DNA from: Pleurostoma richardsiae
Lineage: Eukaryota; Ascomycota; Sordariomycetes; Calosphaeriales; Pleurostomataceae
Assembly: GCA_030052745.1 (NCBI GenBank)
Contig: JANBVO010000009.1
Span: forward strand, 372,001-436,000
DNA length: 64,000 nucleotides
Reading direction: 5' to 3'
Below are positions 1 through 8,815 of this stretch, piece by piece. Position numbers and translations under genes: made by a program. Position 1 is the first letter of the stretch. The number at the start of each line of letters is the position of its first letter. The notes beneath the pieces were generated by a model. That model saw nothing but the letters and a program-made list of their open reading frames with translations. It made no database searches and had not been told where the DNA came from.

Positions 1-2130
1 TTCCCAACAGCCATCATGGGCACCTTGACGTCAATAGGCAATCGCTCCTGGCCTTCGGGGATCTCATCCTTTGGCTCCAAGGGAATGGTGACTAGGAAGA
101 ACTTGGTCTCCATCGAACTGACTGTCTCGAACTGGTGAGGGATGCGCTCTGCCTTCCATCGTCCGGCGTCCCAAAGAGGCATATTGGTGGATGCAGTGTT
201 GATGGGCTCATCTGCTCCTTCCAGAGCGATTGTACCAGCTTCAAACTTATCCTTGACGTATTTCTCGACACGAATTTGACGCGCCACTCGGTGCTCCTCA
301 TGCTGGAAACATAGAGTAGCCAAGGGGGGATCTTGCATAGCGCTGTCGTCCGTGAAATACTTGCCAAGCTTGCGTTTGAGATACTGCTCCTTGTACTCTT
401 CTATCTCAGCATCCTCGACTCCTGTGAGGAAAATTTCCACGAGCTCTTCGACCACAGGATCGCGAGCGCCATATCCTGGTTGACTTGAGTCTGATATGTG
501 TTGGGAGGTCTCTCCTTCAGGCGGTTGGGGTAACTTCCGTGGGCGCCGCTTGATACCGGAAATTGAAACGACGCATCTCTCACCCTCGTTTGGCAGATAC
601 TCATCTTGTACTCCTGGGGAAACAGCTAAGACGAATCGTCGATCCATGTTGAGATGCGGCAGCGCGATCGCAAATGCGTCGAACTCAAGTCGCGAACGGG
701 TCTCCGAGATGCCAGACTCTCGAAGCGCTTCAACGACAGAAGACGTGATGTGAGCGACGAGCTGCTCTTCCGAATCATGGTACCTTGTGCTGGCAGGCAA
801 GTTAGGGGGAAGCTCCGGCATGTCGCCATCCACGTCGACACGAGGGCAGTTGCTGTGGTGCAACTGGTGAGCTTGAGGAGACTTCACGAACGCCCATGCT
901 AATGGATGGCCAGTACCCGGTTCGAATGTTGATCGGTCGCGCTTGATTACTTGCCCGAGAATCTTCTCGAGGGGGGGGCCTTCAGTTCCCAAGAATTTCT
1001 TCGCTATAACCTGACCGAAAGTGAACTCCAGGACCACCTTGCGATTCCGATTTCCTTCGAGGATGGCCTTCTCGAGATCGCCGAGCCGATAATACAATTC
1101 CGTGTTGTGGAACCGCAACTGAGCATGTTGAAGGCGGTCAATGTCAAAGTACGCCTTATACGCGTTGATGGAAACCACGCATGCAGTTTGCGGAATACTG
1201 CGAATGTGCGTGGCGAGCTGTTGTGAGTCACAGAAGCCCGCTAAGTGCTCCATGACATTCTCCTGTGCCCTTATCTCGATGAAATCGAAGATATTGACAG
1301 CTGGACCCTTGACAACGATGCTGGCGACTTTCTCTCGAGTGGCCTTGAACGCGTGTACATCCACACGGATCTCAGCGTACTTCCCATCGTACCAGAAGAA
1401 GTGGATCAGGAAGGTGAAAGAATCGTCGTGAGGCACATCGATGGTGGCTGCGGTGATCGGATTGGGGGTACTGAAGGCCTTGCTGTTGACCTTGAGAAAA
1501 CAATTCATTTTCTCGGACTCGTAGACGACCTCGTCTTTCGTCTTTTCGTCTCCTTTTGTCTCATCTGCCCCAGCAGCAATCTTGGATATATTCGTTGCGT
1601 ATAGCACGTTCTCCGTAGTCTCAGTAGTCTGTCGAGAATTAGCACATCTATGCATGAACAAAAACGTAAAAGCGGGGAGAAAGGAAAGAGAGAGAAAAAC
1701 GAAGAGAAGAAAAGGGAAAGGAAGGGAAACGGGGAAAACGAAAAAGGGAAAACGAAAGAGGGAAAATAGGAGGGAAAATAGGAGGGAAAGGAGGGAAAGG
1801 AGGGAAAGGAGGGAAAGGAGGGAAAGGAGGGAAAGGAGGGAAAGGAGGGAAAGGAGGGAAAGAAGGGAAAGGAGGGAAAGGAGGGAAAATAGGAGGGAAA
1901 GAGGATGGAAAGAGGATGGAAAGAGGATGGAAAGAGGATGGAAAGAGGATGGAAAGAGGATGGAAAGAGGAGGGAAAGAGGAGGGAAAGAGGAGGGAAAG
2001 AGGATGGAAAGAGGAGGGAAAGAGGAGGGAAAGAGGATGGAAAGGAATGATTGTTACTAACCTCTGGATTGATTGTATGGTTTTCGTCAGCTGGAGTTTG
2101 TGACTCCGGAGATGACGCGCTTGCCTCCAT
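1..2130 (-). CDS. Unidentified long protein, 5' part only (C-terminus beyond the window)
   Basis: The minus strand stays open from about 1628 to base 1 with no stop, in a frame with good codon character. I join it to a first exon 2062-2130 starting at ATG 2130 (MEASASSPESQTPADENH). The intron 1629-2061 has donor GTTAGT and ends in GTGCTAATTCTCGACAG, so it carries a branch-like CTAAT and a CAG acceptor, and both sides are phase 0. At least 565 residues are encoded here. Recognisable stretches include YDGKYAEIRVDVHAFKATRE, LEFTFGQVIAKKFLGTEGPP, RRFVLAVSPGVQDEYLPNEG and ETKFFLVTIPLEPKDEIPEG. I see no signal peptide or membrane segment. I do not recognise the family. A large N-terminal region of a fungal SF1-type helicase or similar multidomain protein is possible, but no Walker or helicase motif lies in this part. 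The gene is real with good confidence; its function is unknown. Confidence 0.75.
1765..2043. repeat. Intronic polypurine/polypyrimidine minisatellite
   Basis: The plus strand reads as a nearly pure purine tract of about 280 bases. One block is GGAGGGAAA units (about 1765-1890), the other is GAGGATGGAAA / GAGGAGGGAAA 11-base units (about 1895-2043). The whole array lies inside the 433-bp first intron of the minus-strand gene, so the transcript carries it as a C/U-rich tract. The plus-strand ORF of 173 codons through it is only a repeat artefact. Confidence 0.9.
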
Positions 2131-2136
2131 GATGGT

Positions 2137-2196
2137 CTGTTATGATACTTTGTTAGAAATCTCCACCGTGGATTACCTCGATGGATAATGGCTTAC
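2137..2196 (-). other. Probable 5'-UTR intron just upstream of the ATG at 2130
   Basis: On the minus strand a GTAAGC donor (first base 2196) is followed by TTTCTAACAAAG and a CATAACAG acceptor ending at 2137, six bases before the start codon. CTAAC is the usual fungal branch site. A second donor GTAATC (2176) would give a 40-bp intron and an in-frame upstream extension, but no upstream ATG is seen in that frame, so a leader intron is the simpler reading. Confidence 0.5.
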
Positions 2197-2274
2197 GTTT
2201 GGAGAGTGCCGACAGGCGACTCAGATTGTTTGTATCGGATGTCTGGTAGGAGTAGGAGTGGAAGGAAGTATGCG

Positions 2275-2340
2275 TGGAAGTGGGAGCGGGAGTGGGAGCG
2301 GGAGTGGGAGCGGGAGTGGGAGTGGGAGGAGGAGTGGAAG
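2275..2340. repeat. 12-bp purine-rich tandem repeat
   Basis: Units of GGGAGTGGGAGC repeat about four times with variants at the ends. They lie in the upstream region of the minus-strand gene that starts at 2130, and if transcribed they fall in its leader. Confidence 0.8.
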
Positions 2341-2513
2341 AAAAATCCGAGTTGGAGGCGAAGGTGATTAAATACTTATTCACGAGGTCTGCCCTTCTTT
2401 GGCTCCCTCGTGTGGGCTCAAGTGTGGCCCGATAGAGAAGTAAAGAAAGAAAAGAGGAGAGGAAAAGGAATTTGAGAAAAGGCTTTTTGTGCGTCGATTT
2501 TATAGGTCCCGAA

Positions 2514-2613
2514 GAGGAAGAGACGTCTCAACGGCTGAAAGAGGAAGGGACGTCTCAACGGCCGAAAGAGGAAGGGACGTCTCAACGGCCGAAAGAGGAA
2601 GGGACGTCTTGAG
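2514..2613. repeat. 27-bp tandem repeat carrying GACGTC palindromes
   Basis: Three full units and a partial fourth begin at 2514, 2541, 2568 and 2595. Each contains the palindrome GACGTC, the core of CRE/ATF-type bZIP sites, inside the sequence GGGACGTCTCAACGGC. They sit about 400-480 bases upstream of the minus-strand start codon at 2130, a plausible promoter position. A bZIP link is an inference from the core only. Confidence 0.85.
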
Positions 2614-4007
2614 GGTACTCACGTGACGTTGGTAAATTCGCGGTCAATATTTGAGAACTACCTAAAGTACATAGGTACCTATTATTTACGCCACAGTACG
2701 TACCTACCTAGATAGCTATTATTTATGCCAAAGTACCAAAGTCATGCATCAGTAATATGCTCAATTGAGGCTCTACCTCCCAGAACAAACTCAGAGTTTG
2801 AGACAAGCTTCTATGCGCGTAAAATCGAACGGCAGAAAGAGGAAGAGGCGTTCAAGGTGCCCGAAAGAGGAAAGAGAGCCTCGAGGTATCCAAGTGACAA
2901 ATAAGTCCCAGATATTAAAACTCTATATCTGCCTACTGTTTATAGGAACCATTGTAAGATTACTTACTCTAATTTCTAGGAGATTCGTCACAGGCACTCA
3001 TGCCTCCGGCTATGGGATAACTCTCCTGTACCCTTCCCAGGAGCAGTTTGTTGTGTGGATTGTAGATTGCGTGGTTTTAGCATGGGATGAAGTTGACTAT
3101 GTACGGGTGATCGAGTGGAATCCTGCGGCGCAAACATGTTGAGAACATTCCTGTTCCTTTTGTAGCCAAACTAGGACTCGGGAGCTGAAGTATGAATACA
3201 CGTGCTGTGGACGTATTGGCAAGTGTCAGCACGAGAACGATGATAATGAGAAACAGATAAATATACTCGCAAAATTCACGAGCAGGTGGGCGTCGATACG
3301 TTGAGTCCGCGATCAACTGTTGTAAGGCCTGCAACGATCTAGGGAATTATAGGAAGCACTATGAGAACGCCAAGATGGCGGAGGAAGATGACTTGGATTA
3401 GAAATGGGAGCAGTTAATGGCCTGACAACGCAAAAGAAAATATCCTAGAAGCACCGGCATGGAAAAGGAATGAAAGAAAGGGGAAACGGCTCGCGCCAAC
3501 AAAGTGGATGACCGTTCATTCGTGTGCCTCCGAGGACAAATCCGCGGTAAGTGCTGCCTATTTCTCTGCCATATTGTGTGCGGTTTCCGGAGACACTGAT
3601 AGCAAAGCTGCAGACAGCGGATGCTTGACATTGGTCCTGTTCATGCTATTAGAAACGAAGTTCTCGGTCATGCGTGTCCGTCCTCGGGCTTAGCGAAGTT
3701 CCTGTATTGCTCAAATCTACCTAGGTGCCGAGGTACCCAAGTTGAGTTAGGTTGGGTTAGGTAGGGTAGGTAGGCAGGTTGAGTGGACATTTGCACCTAC
3801 AGCACTCGAGCATCTTACGGAAATTTGGGCGGGCAAGGCGTCAAAATGATAATGAACTCAACAAGGGCCACACCTGCATATTCCATCCTCCCTCTGCAGA
3901 GACAATGCCAGGGATGTTAACAATAAAAACACTGAATGTGAAACAACCATCTCATTACGAGGAGCCTCGGATCAAAGCGTATTACTCCACAAAACAAAAA
4001 AAAAAAA
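2614..4007. other. Intergenic stretch without a supported gene
   Basis: Short ORFs on both strands have no matching splice structure. About 2650-2720 and 3715-3780 are rich in ACCTA/TAGGT motifs (for example TAGGTACCTATT, and GGTTGGGTTAGGTAGGG). A short plus-strand stretch near 2980-3140 has a hydrophobic reading (SGYGITLLYPSQEQFVVWI) that could be a gene fragment; I could not assign it. Confidence 0.5.
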
Positions 4008-4008
4008 T

Positions 4009-4448
4009 GAATCATTGCGAATCTCTTACGGCTGTCGAGACCGAATTGGTAAAAGCCACTGGAGATTTAGATGACGCGCGCGACTTTGAAGATAGACTTG
4101 AGTCCGATATCTTTTCTCCGATATAACCTCTCTTCCCCTATACCGCTTTCTTCGTGCTGCTTGTACCAGAAACCATTCCGAATCTCTTGGGCTGTCGAAA
4201 TTAAATTTGTAGAAGTCACTGGAGATTTCGACGACGTACGCGACTTGAAGATAGGCTTGAACCCGATACCTTTTTCTCCGATACAACTTCTCTTCCCCCG
4301 TGCCGCTTTCTTCGTACTGGGCTGTCGAGACTGAATTCGTAAAAGCCACTAGAGATCTCGACGCGTGCGACTTTGAAGATAGACTTGAATTGGATACCGT
4401 TTTCTCCCATATAACCTCTCTTCCCTTGTGCCGCTTTCTTCGTGCTGC
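4009..4448. repeat. Three-copy degenerate tandem repeat (about 130-160 bp units)
   Basis: Three units share the landmarks GGCTGTCGA (4031, 4191, 4321), a block like AAAAGCCACTGGAGAT, GACTTTGAAGATAG..TTGA, and a tail like CCTCTCTTCCC..GTGCCGCTTTCTTCGT. Spacing is 160 then 130 bases. Short ORFs on both strands merely read through the repeat. No family recognised. Confidence 0.8.
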
Positions 4449-4599
4449 TTGCTGCAGCGGTGATAGATTTGACGTCTTCGAACGAGAGTCTCACTACATT
4501 GCAAGTTGTCAGGATGGTATGGTTATCACCATCTTTCGAAAGCCTGAGTATTAGGGATGACTTTTCGACAGCGAAGGAATTGTCATCGACATTCCGCAT

Positions 4600-4948
4600 G
4601 ACTCACCAGGCCTTCAGAGCGACCTCTGGTGCTTTCTGAGTGGTCCTGCCGGTAAGTTGAACCGATCGCAGCTCGTGTCTCCCCAGGAAGCTGACTCTCG
4701 ACAGGCAGGATCGTCGGTTACGCCAGAAGCTCATATGACAGCACATCGCCCATGGTCGGGCTCGATATGGGCGGCACCTCGACTGATGTTAGTCGGTACG
4801 GTGGGTTGTTCGAGCACGCCTTCAAAGCTAATACTGCCGGTGTTTCGATCCGGATTCCCCAGCTAGACAATAACACCGTAGCCAGCGGTGGCAAGGGTAT
4901 ACTCTTCTGACACAGCGGCCTATTCAAAGTCAGTCCTGAAGGAAGTCT
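4600..4948 (+). pseudogene. Relic of a 5-oxoprolinase (ATP-hydrolysing; hydantoinase A-like domain)
   Basis: A fragment of about 100 codons reads DSPGLQSD..FLSGPAG, then after an intron [65 protein letters not shown] and GLFKVSPE. This follows the central part of fungal 5-oxoprolinase, where the family has LSGPAGG, the ATP/metal-site [11 protein letters not shown], and PQLDINTVAAGGGS..LF..GLFVVGPES. The intron 4652-4704 keeps GTAAGT, a CTGAC branch site and ACAG, so it was copied as genomic DNA and not as a retrocopy. There is an in-frame stop, a deletion between LQSD and LSGPAG, and no N- or C-terminal remainder. Intact 5-oxoprolinases are about 1,250-1,300 residues, so this is a small remnant and surely non-functional. 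Identification rests on recalled family motifs. Confidence 0.8.
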
Positions 4949-5944
4949 TCAGATGAGCTCCAGAAGAAAATCTGTCGGCTTTTCGTAGAGTTCTCGAACA
5001 ATCTTGACTTACGTTAGCTCCGTATATAAAGAAAATCGTATCGATATATAAGTTTAGAAAGTCCTTGAAGTACTTGAAGTCTTCTACTAGAATATCGTTA
5101 GTTCTGTCAAACACAGGATGCTGTAATTCAATCAAGTGCTATGCCTGTGAGCGGGAGAAGGTCGAGGACACACGCACCCTTGCCCACAGCGGAATGGATG
5201 CAATATCGCAACCTGCCCCGGCCATTGCTTCACTCCTCCCCATCAACTCTAGTCTCAGAGTCGTCGTTCGTTGTACCTATGGCTCGACAATGGATCGGCC
5301 AAGCGCCATGCTCTGCTGTTTTTGTCCGAACTGGACTGCATCTGATCAGCTATCTCTCCTGGGGTGGTGAGGTTCTGGGGAGAAGTCCAAAGTGCGCTCG
5401 GTATTCCGCAGCACTCTGTCTCCGATCTCTTACCACCTACTCTGCGTAAAGCTCGATTCCAGACCACAACATCCTTTGTGTTGCCGTATGCATGGGGGTG
5501 CAGTTCCGTGGGGTCCTGTTGTCCTGATGCGTCAGGTATCAATCCCGTGTAGATTAGATAGGGCGGTGAGCCTCTCCGCGCCTCACCGTCTGCGAGTATT
5601 CTAACTGCCTGCGGCAGCGAGGAGGCAGACTCGCCTGCCCACCTTTAAAGCCTGGGCACCTTTAAAGCCTGGGGGGGGTGTGGGGGGGCTATCCTCCCGG
5701 TCTCCCTCTTCATCTTTTCAACAACGATAGACAGACCTTTCTTCGCAATACTATTTCCAGCCCTATCTACGCTGTGACGCCTTGCCTAACAGGTCCCCTC
5801 ACATGTCGAACGGGGAGCGATGACGCGACGCCCTATCTTGGCCAACCCTCGGTTCCTCACTTCAGAAGCGCACTATCGAACCCGACTCAATCTTCATTTT
5901 CCTCTCAGGAGCACACCGTCAAGTCATCTATCCAATATTCGATC
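4949..5944. other. Non-coding accessory stretch
   Basis: No supported gene. About 5000-5100 is AT-rich; 5625-5670 has a duplicated CACCTTTAAAGCCTGG and a poly-G run. Some of this may be further decayed gene or repeat sequence, but I recognise nothing in it. Confidence 0.4.
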
Positions 5945-6659
5945 CCCGCTCCGAAGAATACCGTCGCGTCCTCAATTTGGTTAGCAGACTTGAGCCTATC
6001 AACGAAGCAACACCGCGAAGAGTCGCCAGAGCAATATCGCACGTATCCGCACAGAATCGCCCCGCTGTCAGTATGAATTACCCTTTAGAATAATATTTAC
6101 AAGTCAATCGGAGCTCGCTTAACTCAACATCGGGACACAAATAACATCCATTGTATCACTTACTGATTATATCAGATTTTCAGGTCGGAAACGTACCTCG
6201 TCATCTCTTTGTTCCGACTACCAAGCAAGACTGTCTGGAACACGGGTGTTGTCTAGACCCGACTTCGTTCCTATTCTACGAGCATTCCTAGTTATATGAT
6301 AACCGAGAGCTAGCCTAATCCCGCAACAAGCTCAAGGAGCAGGCTCGACGCAAAGAATGAGATGGGCCAAGAGAGAAATCGACCGAAACGACAGGGCCGA
6401 TATCACGTTTTATGTCATCGTGAGACTAACTGGGACGATCTGACTTATACACATCGAGAGATATATTCATACTCAAGCTATCCGCCAGTAACCAAGCCAG
6501 CACCCCACTGCTATCACGCGCCGATAAAACTGATTTACACCATCAAGGGCATTTCTATCTCTCTCGGACTAGGAAACCAGCAAACCACTGCCACCAAGCG
6601 TAATTTATACACCCAGTTCTTCCCATGGTTTACACTATCGAACGCAATTCATACTTCGC

Positions 6660-7310
6660 TCAGACCATTAAGCCATCCGCCAGTGGCCGAGCCAGCAGAG
6701 CAGCAGGTCCAGCAGCTAAATGCGATCAAGCACAACTTCTATAACCCNNNNNNNNNNNNNNNNNNNNNNNNNNNNNNNNNNNNNNNNNNNNNNNNNNNNN
6801 NNNNNNNNNNNNNNNNNNNNNNNNNNNNNNNNNNNNNNNNNNNNAGAGCAGCAGGTCCAGCAGCTAAATGCGATCAAGCACAACTTCTATAACCCCAATA
6901 CCTCGCACGAGGAGTTGCAAATGAACCGGATCCATACCAGAGCATTCATACTTCGCTCAGACCATCAAGCCATCCGCCAGTGGCCGAGCCAGCAGAGCAG
7001 CAGGTCCAGCAGCTAAATGCGATCAAGCACAACTTCTATAACCCCAATACCTCGCACGAGGAGTTGCAAATGAACCGGATCCATACCAGAGCATTCATAC
7101 TTCGCTCAGACCATCAAGCCATCCGCCAGTGGCCAAGCCAGCAGCTCACTGCCGTCAAGCGCAACTTCTATAACCCCAATACCTCGCACGAGGAGTTGCA
7201 AATGAATCGGATCCATACCAGAGCATTCATACTTCGCTCAGACCATCAAGCCATCCGCCAGTGGCCAAGCCAGCAGCTCACTGTCGTCAAGCGCAACTTC
7301 TACACTATGA
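6660..7310 (+). repeat. 132/149-bp tandem repeat inside the dispersed element
   Basis: Units begin with CCATCAAGCCATCCGCCAGT at 6962, 7111 and 7243, plus a diverged start near 6663. Spacing is 149 then 132 bases. The 17-base difference is the extra AGCAGCAGGTCCAGCAG present in some units. Each unit ends with a near-identical ATACCTCGCACGAGG..ATTCATACTTCGCTCAGA block. The repeat can be read as a protein repeat (QQLTAVKRNFYNPNTSHEEL). Confidence 0.9.
6748..6844. other. Assembly gap (97 Ns)
   Basis: The N-run is flanked on both sides by copies of the same 132/149-bp repeat: GCAGCAGGTCCAGCAGC occurs just before and just after it. The true number of repeat units and the length of the missing sequence cannot be known from this window. 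Confidence 0.99.
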
Positions 7311-7322
7311 CCCATGAGGAAT

Positions 7323-8815
7323 GACGGATATCATGAGCTGGATCCACGTATCAAGTGGCAATCTGACCACACAGCAGTCAGCAACTATCAGTACGCATCC
7401 CAGGCATTCTCTCCCACTACAAAAACGTGAAGAATTCGTATGAATTGCGCTTACAAATCCCCCTATCTTCAGGAAATGGATGCCTTCTTGCAGCAGTAGC
7501 TTGAGAAGGATGTCGTGCGGACAGTAGCGAAGTCCTGCAGGCGGAATCTAGGCTGTCAGCCAGTTCAGCACGCTAGCCTAACCCGACACAGTGTGAGCTC
7601 AGCCCCACCATGGGCCTGTCTACCTAAGCCTGGTTCAGCTACCATCACGTGACCCTAAGCTGTCTTACCTTGGCTTCAGGCCGGCTACCTTTTACTTCGT
7701 AAGATCGCTTCTTTCATCCGACCACGTTTCTGAAGCCAAATGTCCGAATCCCAAATACCACTGCCACTGCATGGTAGTACTTTTGCTCTTTGCTCTCACG
7801 CTGAAATCAATCACGGTCGATGGAAAATATCCGATTTTGAGCAAGGCCGCTGAGCGATCCACGATTCCCATCAGAGGAAGACGACACCACCCACTCATTT
7901 TATAAGAGAAGCTAAAACTTTGGGCGTGCTACCGCCGCCACCACTATCGCCGGTGCCGATCTGGTGATGACCTTGGAAGGGTCCGGACACGGCAGGTGCC
8001 CGCGACGACCGCTGATAATCGATAACTTATAGATCAGATCGCAATATACTATTCTCCAATTATTGATTCCCCAAGTATCGAAGGCAAGGACTTCATGCGT
8101 GATCTCAACATTTAACAGTTCCATGAGCCGCTATTGTCCCTGTCGCCAATGGTCTCGGGATGACCCTAAAAGCGTCCGGGTGGGGGTAGCTACCCGAAAC
8201 GACCACAGCGGGTACTGCTTCTACGACCATGACCTCAATAACTCAGATCGCCTTGGTGCCCCCTCCAGTATCGAGGGAAGGTATCTAAGATATCTACTCT
8301 TACCGACTTCAAGCGAATTTCCCAGAACAAAAATTATGCCGAGGCAACAGAACACTCTCCCGATGTTGTGAGAACGGAAGGTGCGTTCCTCTCGGAGTAA
8401 TCAAGGTATCTCAAAGTACTTTCAGGGTATTGACACGGGCCAGCATACTCAGAAGGTACACAGCGCGTGGCAGGTTGGGTTGTAGACGTGCCTTCCTCGA
8501 TCGTCAACATGTCTTCCCGCAGCGGACTGCTGCTGGTCCAGCCGCGCCTTCCTCCTTCGAAAGTACGCAGTTCAGCAGAGCATGTCAGAGATTTTCTGCT
8601 CGTCACCAGCCTGCCCATCTCTACTCATCACTCTCTCTCCGTCCAGACTACGGGCCAGCATTCCCGCTCATCATCTACCCGTCCGGACCAGAATACAGTG
8701 TTCATGCTCATCACTCTCACCCCGTCCAGACCACAGGACCGCATCCCCACTCGTTATTCTCAACATCCAGGCCAGGCAAAGGACAGAGTTTCTGCTCATC
8801 GCCACCGTTCCCATC
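7323..8815. other. Intergenic stretch upstream of the recombinase, with imperfect C/T-rich repeats
   Basis: No supported gene. From about 8615 to 8815 a loose repeat of roughly 80-90 bases recurs (CTCATCACTCTC followed by CCGTCCAGAC.AC.GG.C.GCAT.CCC), leading up to the start codon at 8816. The recombinase frame is open upstream to about 8582 but contains no earlier ATG, so this stretch is best read as leader and promoter. Confidence 0.5.

Larger units (their letters stand above)
5945..7322 (+). mobile_element. Dispersed repeat of unknown family, copy 1 (broken)
   Basis: Segments here reappear in reverse orientation at 12.86-13.25 kb: around TTAGCAGACTTGAGCCTATC (5981), around GTTCCGACTA near 6211-6220, and the block CCATCCGCCAGTGGCC..AGCCAGCAG. 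A decayed protein-like reading runs through it (for example IYPIFDPRSEEYRRVLNLVS, VPRHLFVPTTKQDCLEHGCC) and is interrupted several times, so the copy is not functional. I recognise no LTR, transposase or polymerase motif. The 3' half consists of internal tandem repeats and includes an assembly gap. Confidence 0.6.

Noticed and set aside
1582-2103. 173-codon plus-strand ORF rich in Glu-Arg repeats
   Set aside because: It is the translation of the intronic purine minisatellite, and the opposite strand carries a spliced gene.
3738-3780. Telomere-like tract (GGTTGGGTTAGGTAGGGTAGG)
   Set aside because: Only loosely like TTAGGG repeats and better explained by the TAGGT motifs common in this window's intergenic DNA.
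6660-7310. CRISPR-like appearance of the tandem repeat
   Set aside because: The units are directly adjacent long repeats with no unique spacers, in eukaryotic DNA.
5945-7322. LTR-retrotransposon interpretation of the dispersed repeat
   Set aside because: No long terminal repeats, primer-binding site or reverse-transcriptase motif seen, so the family was left open.
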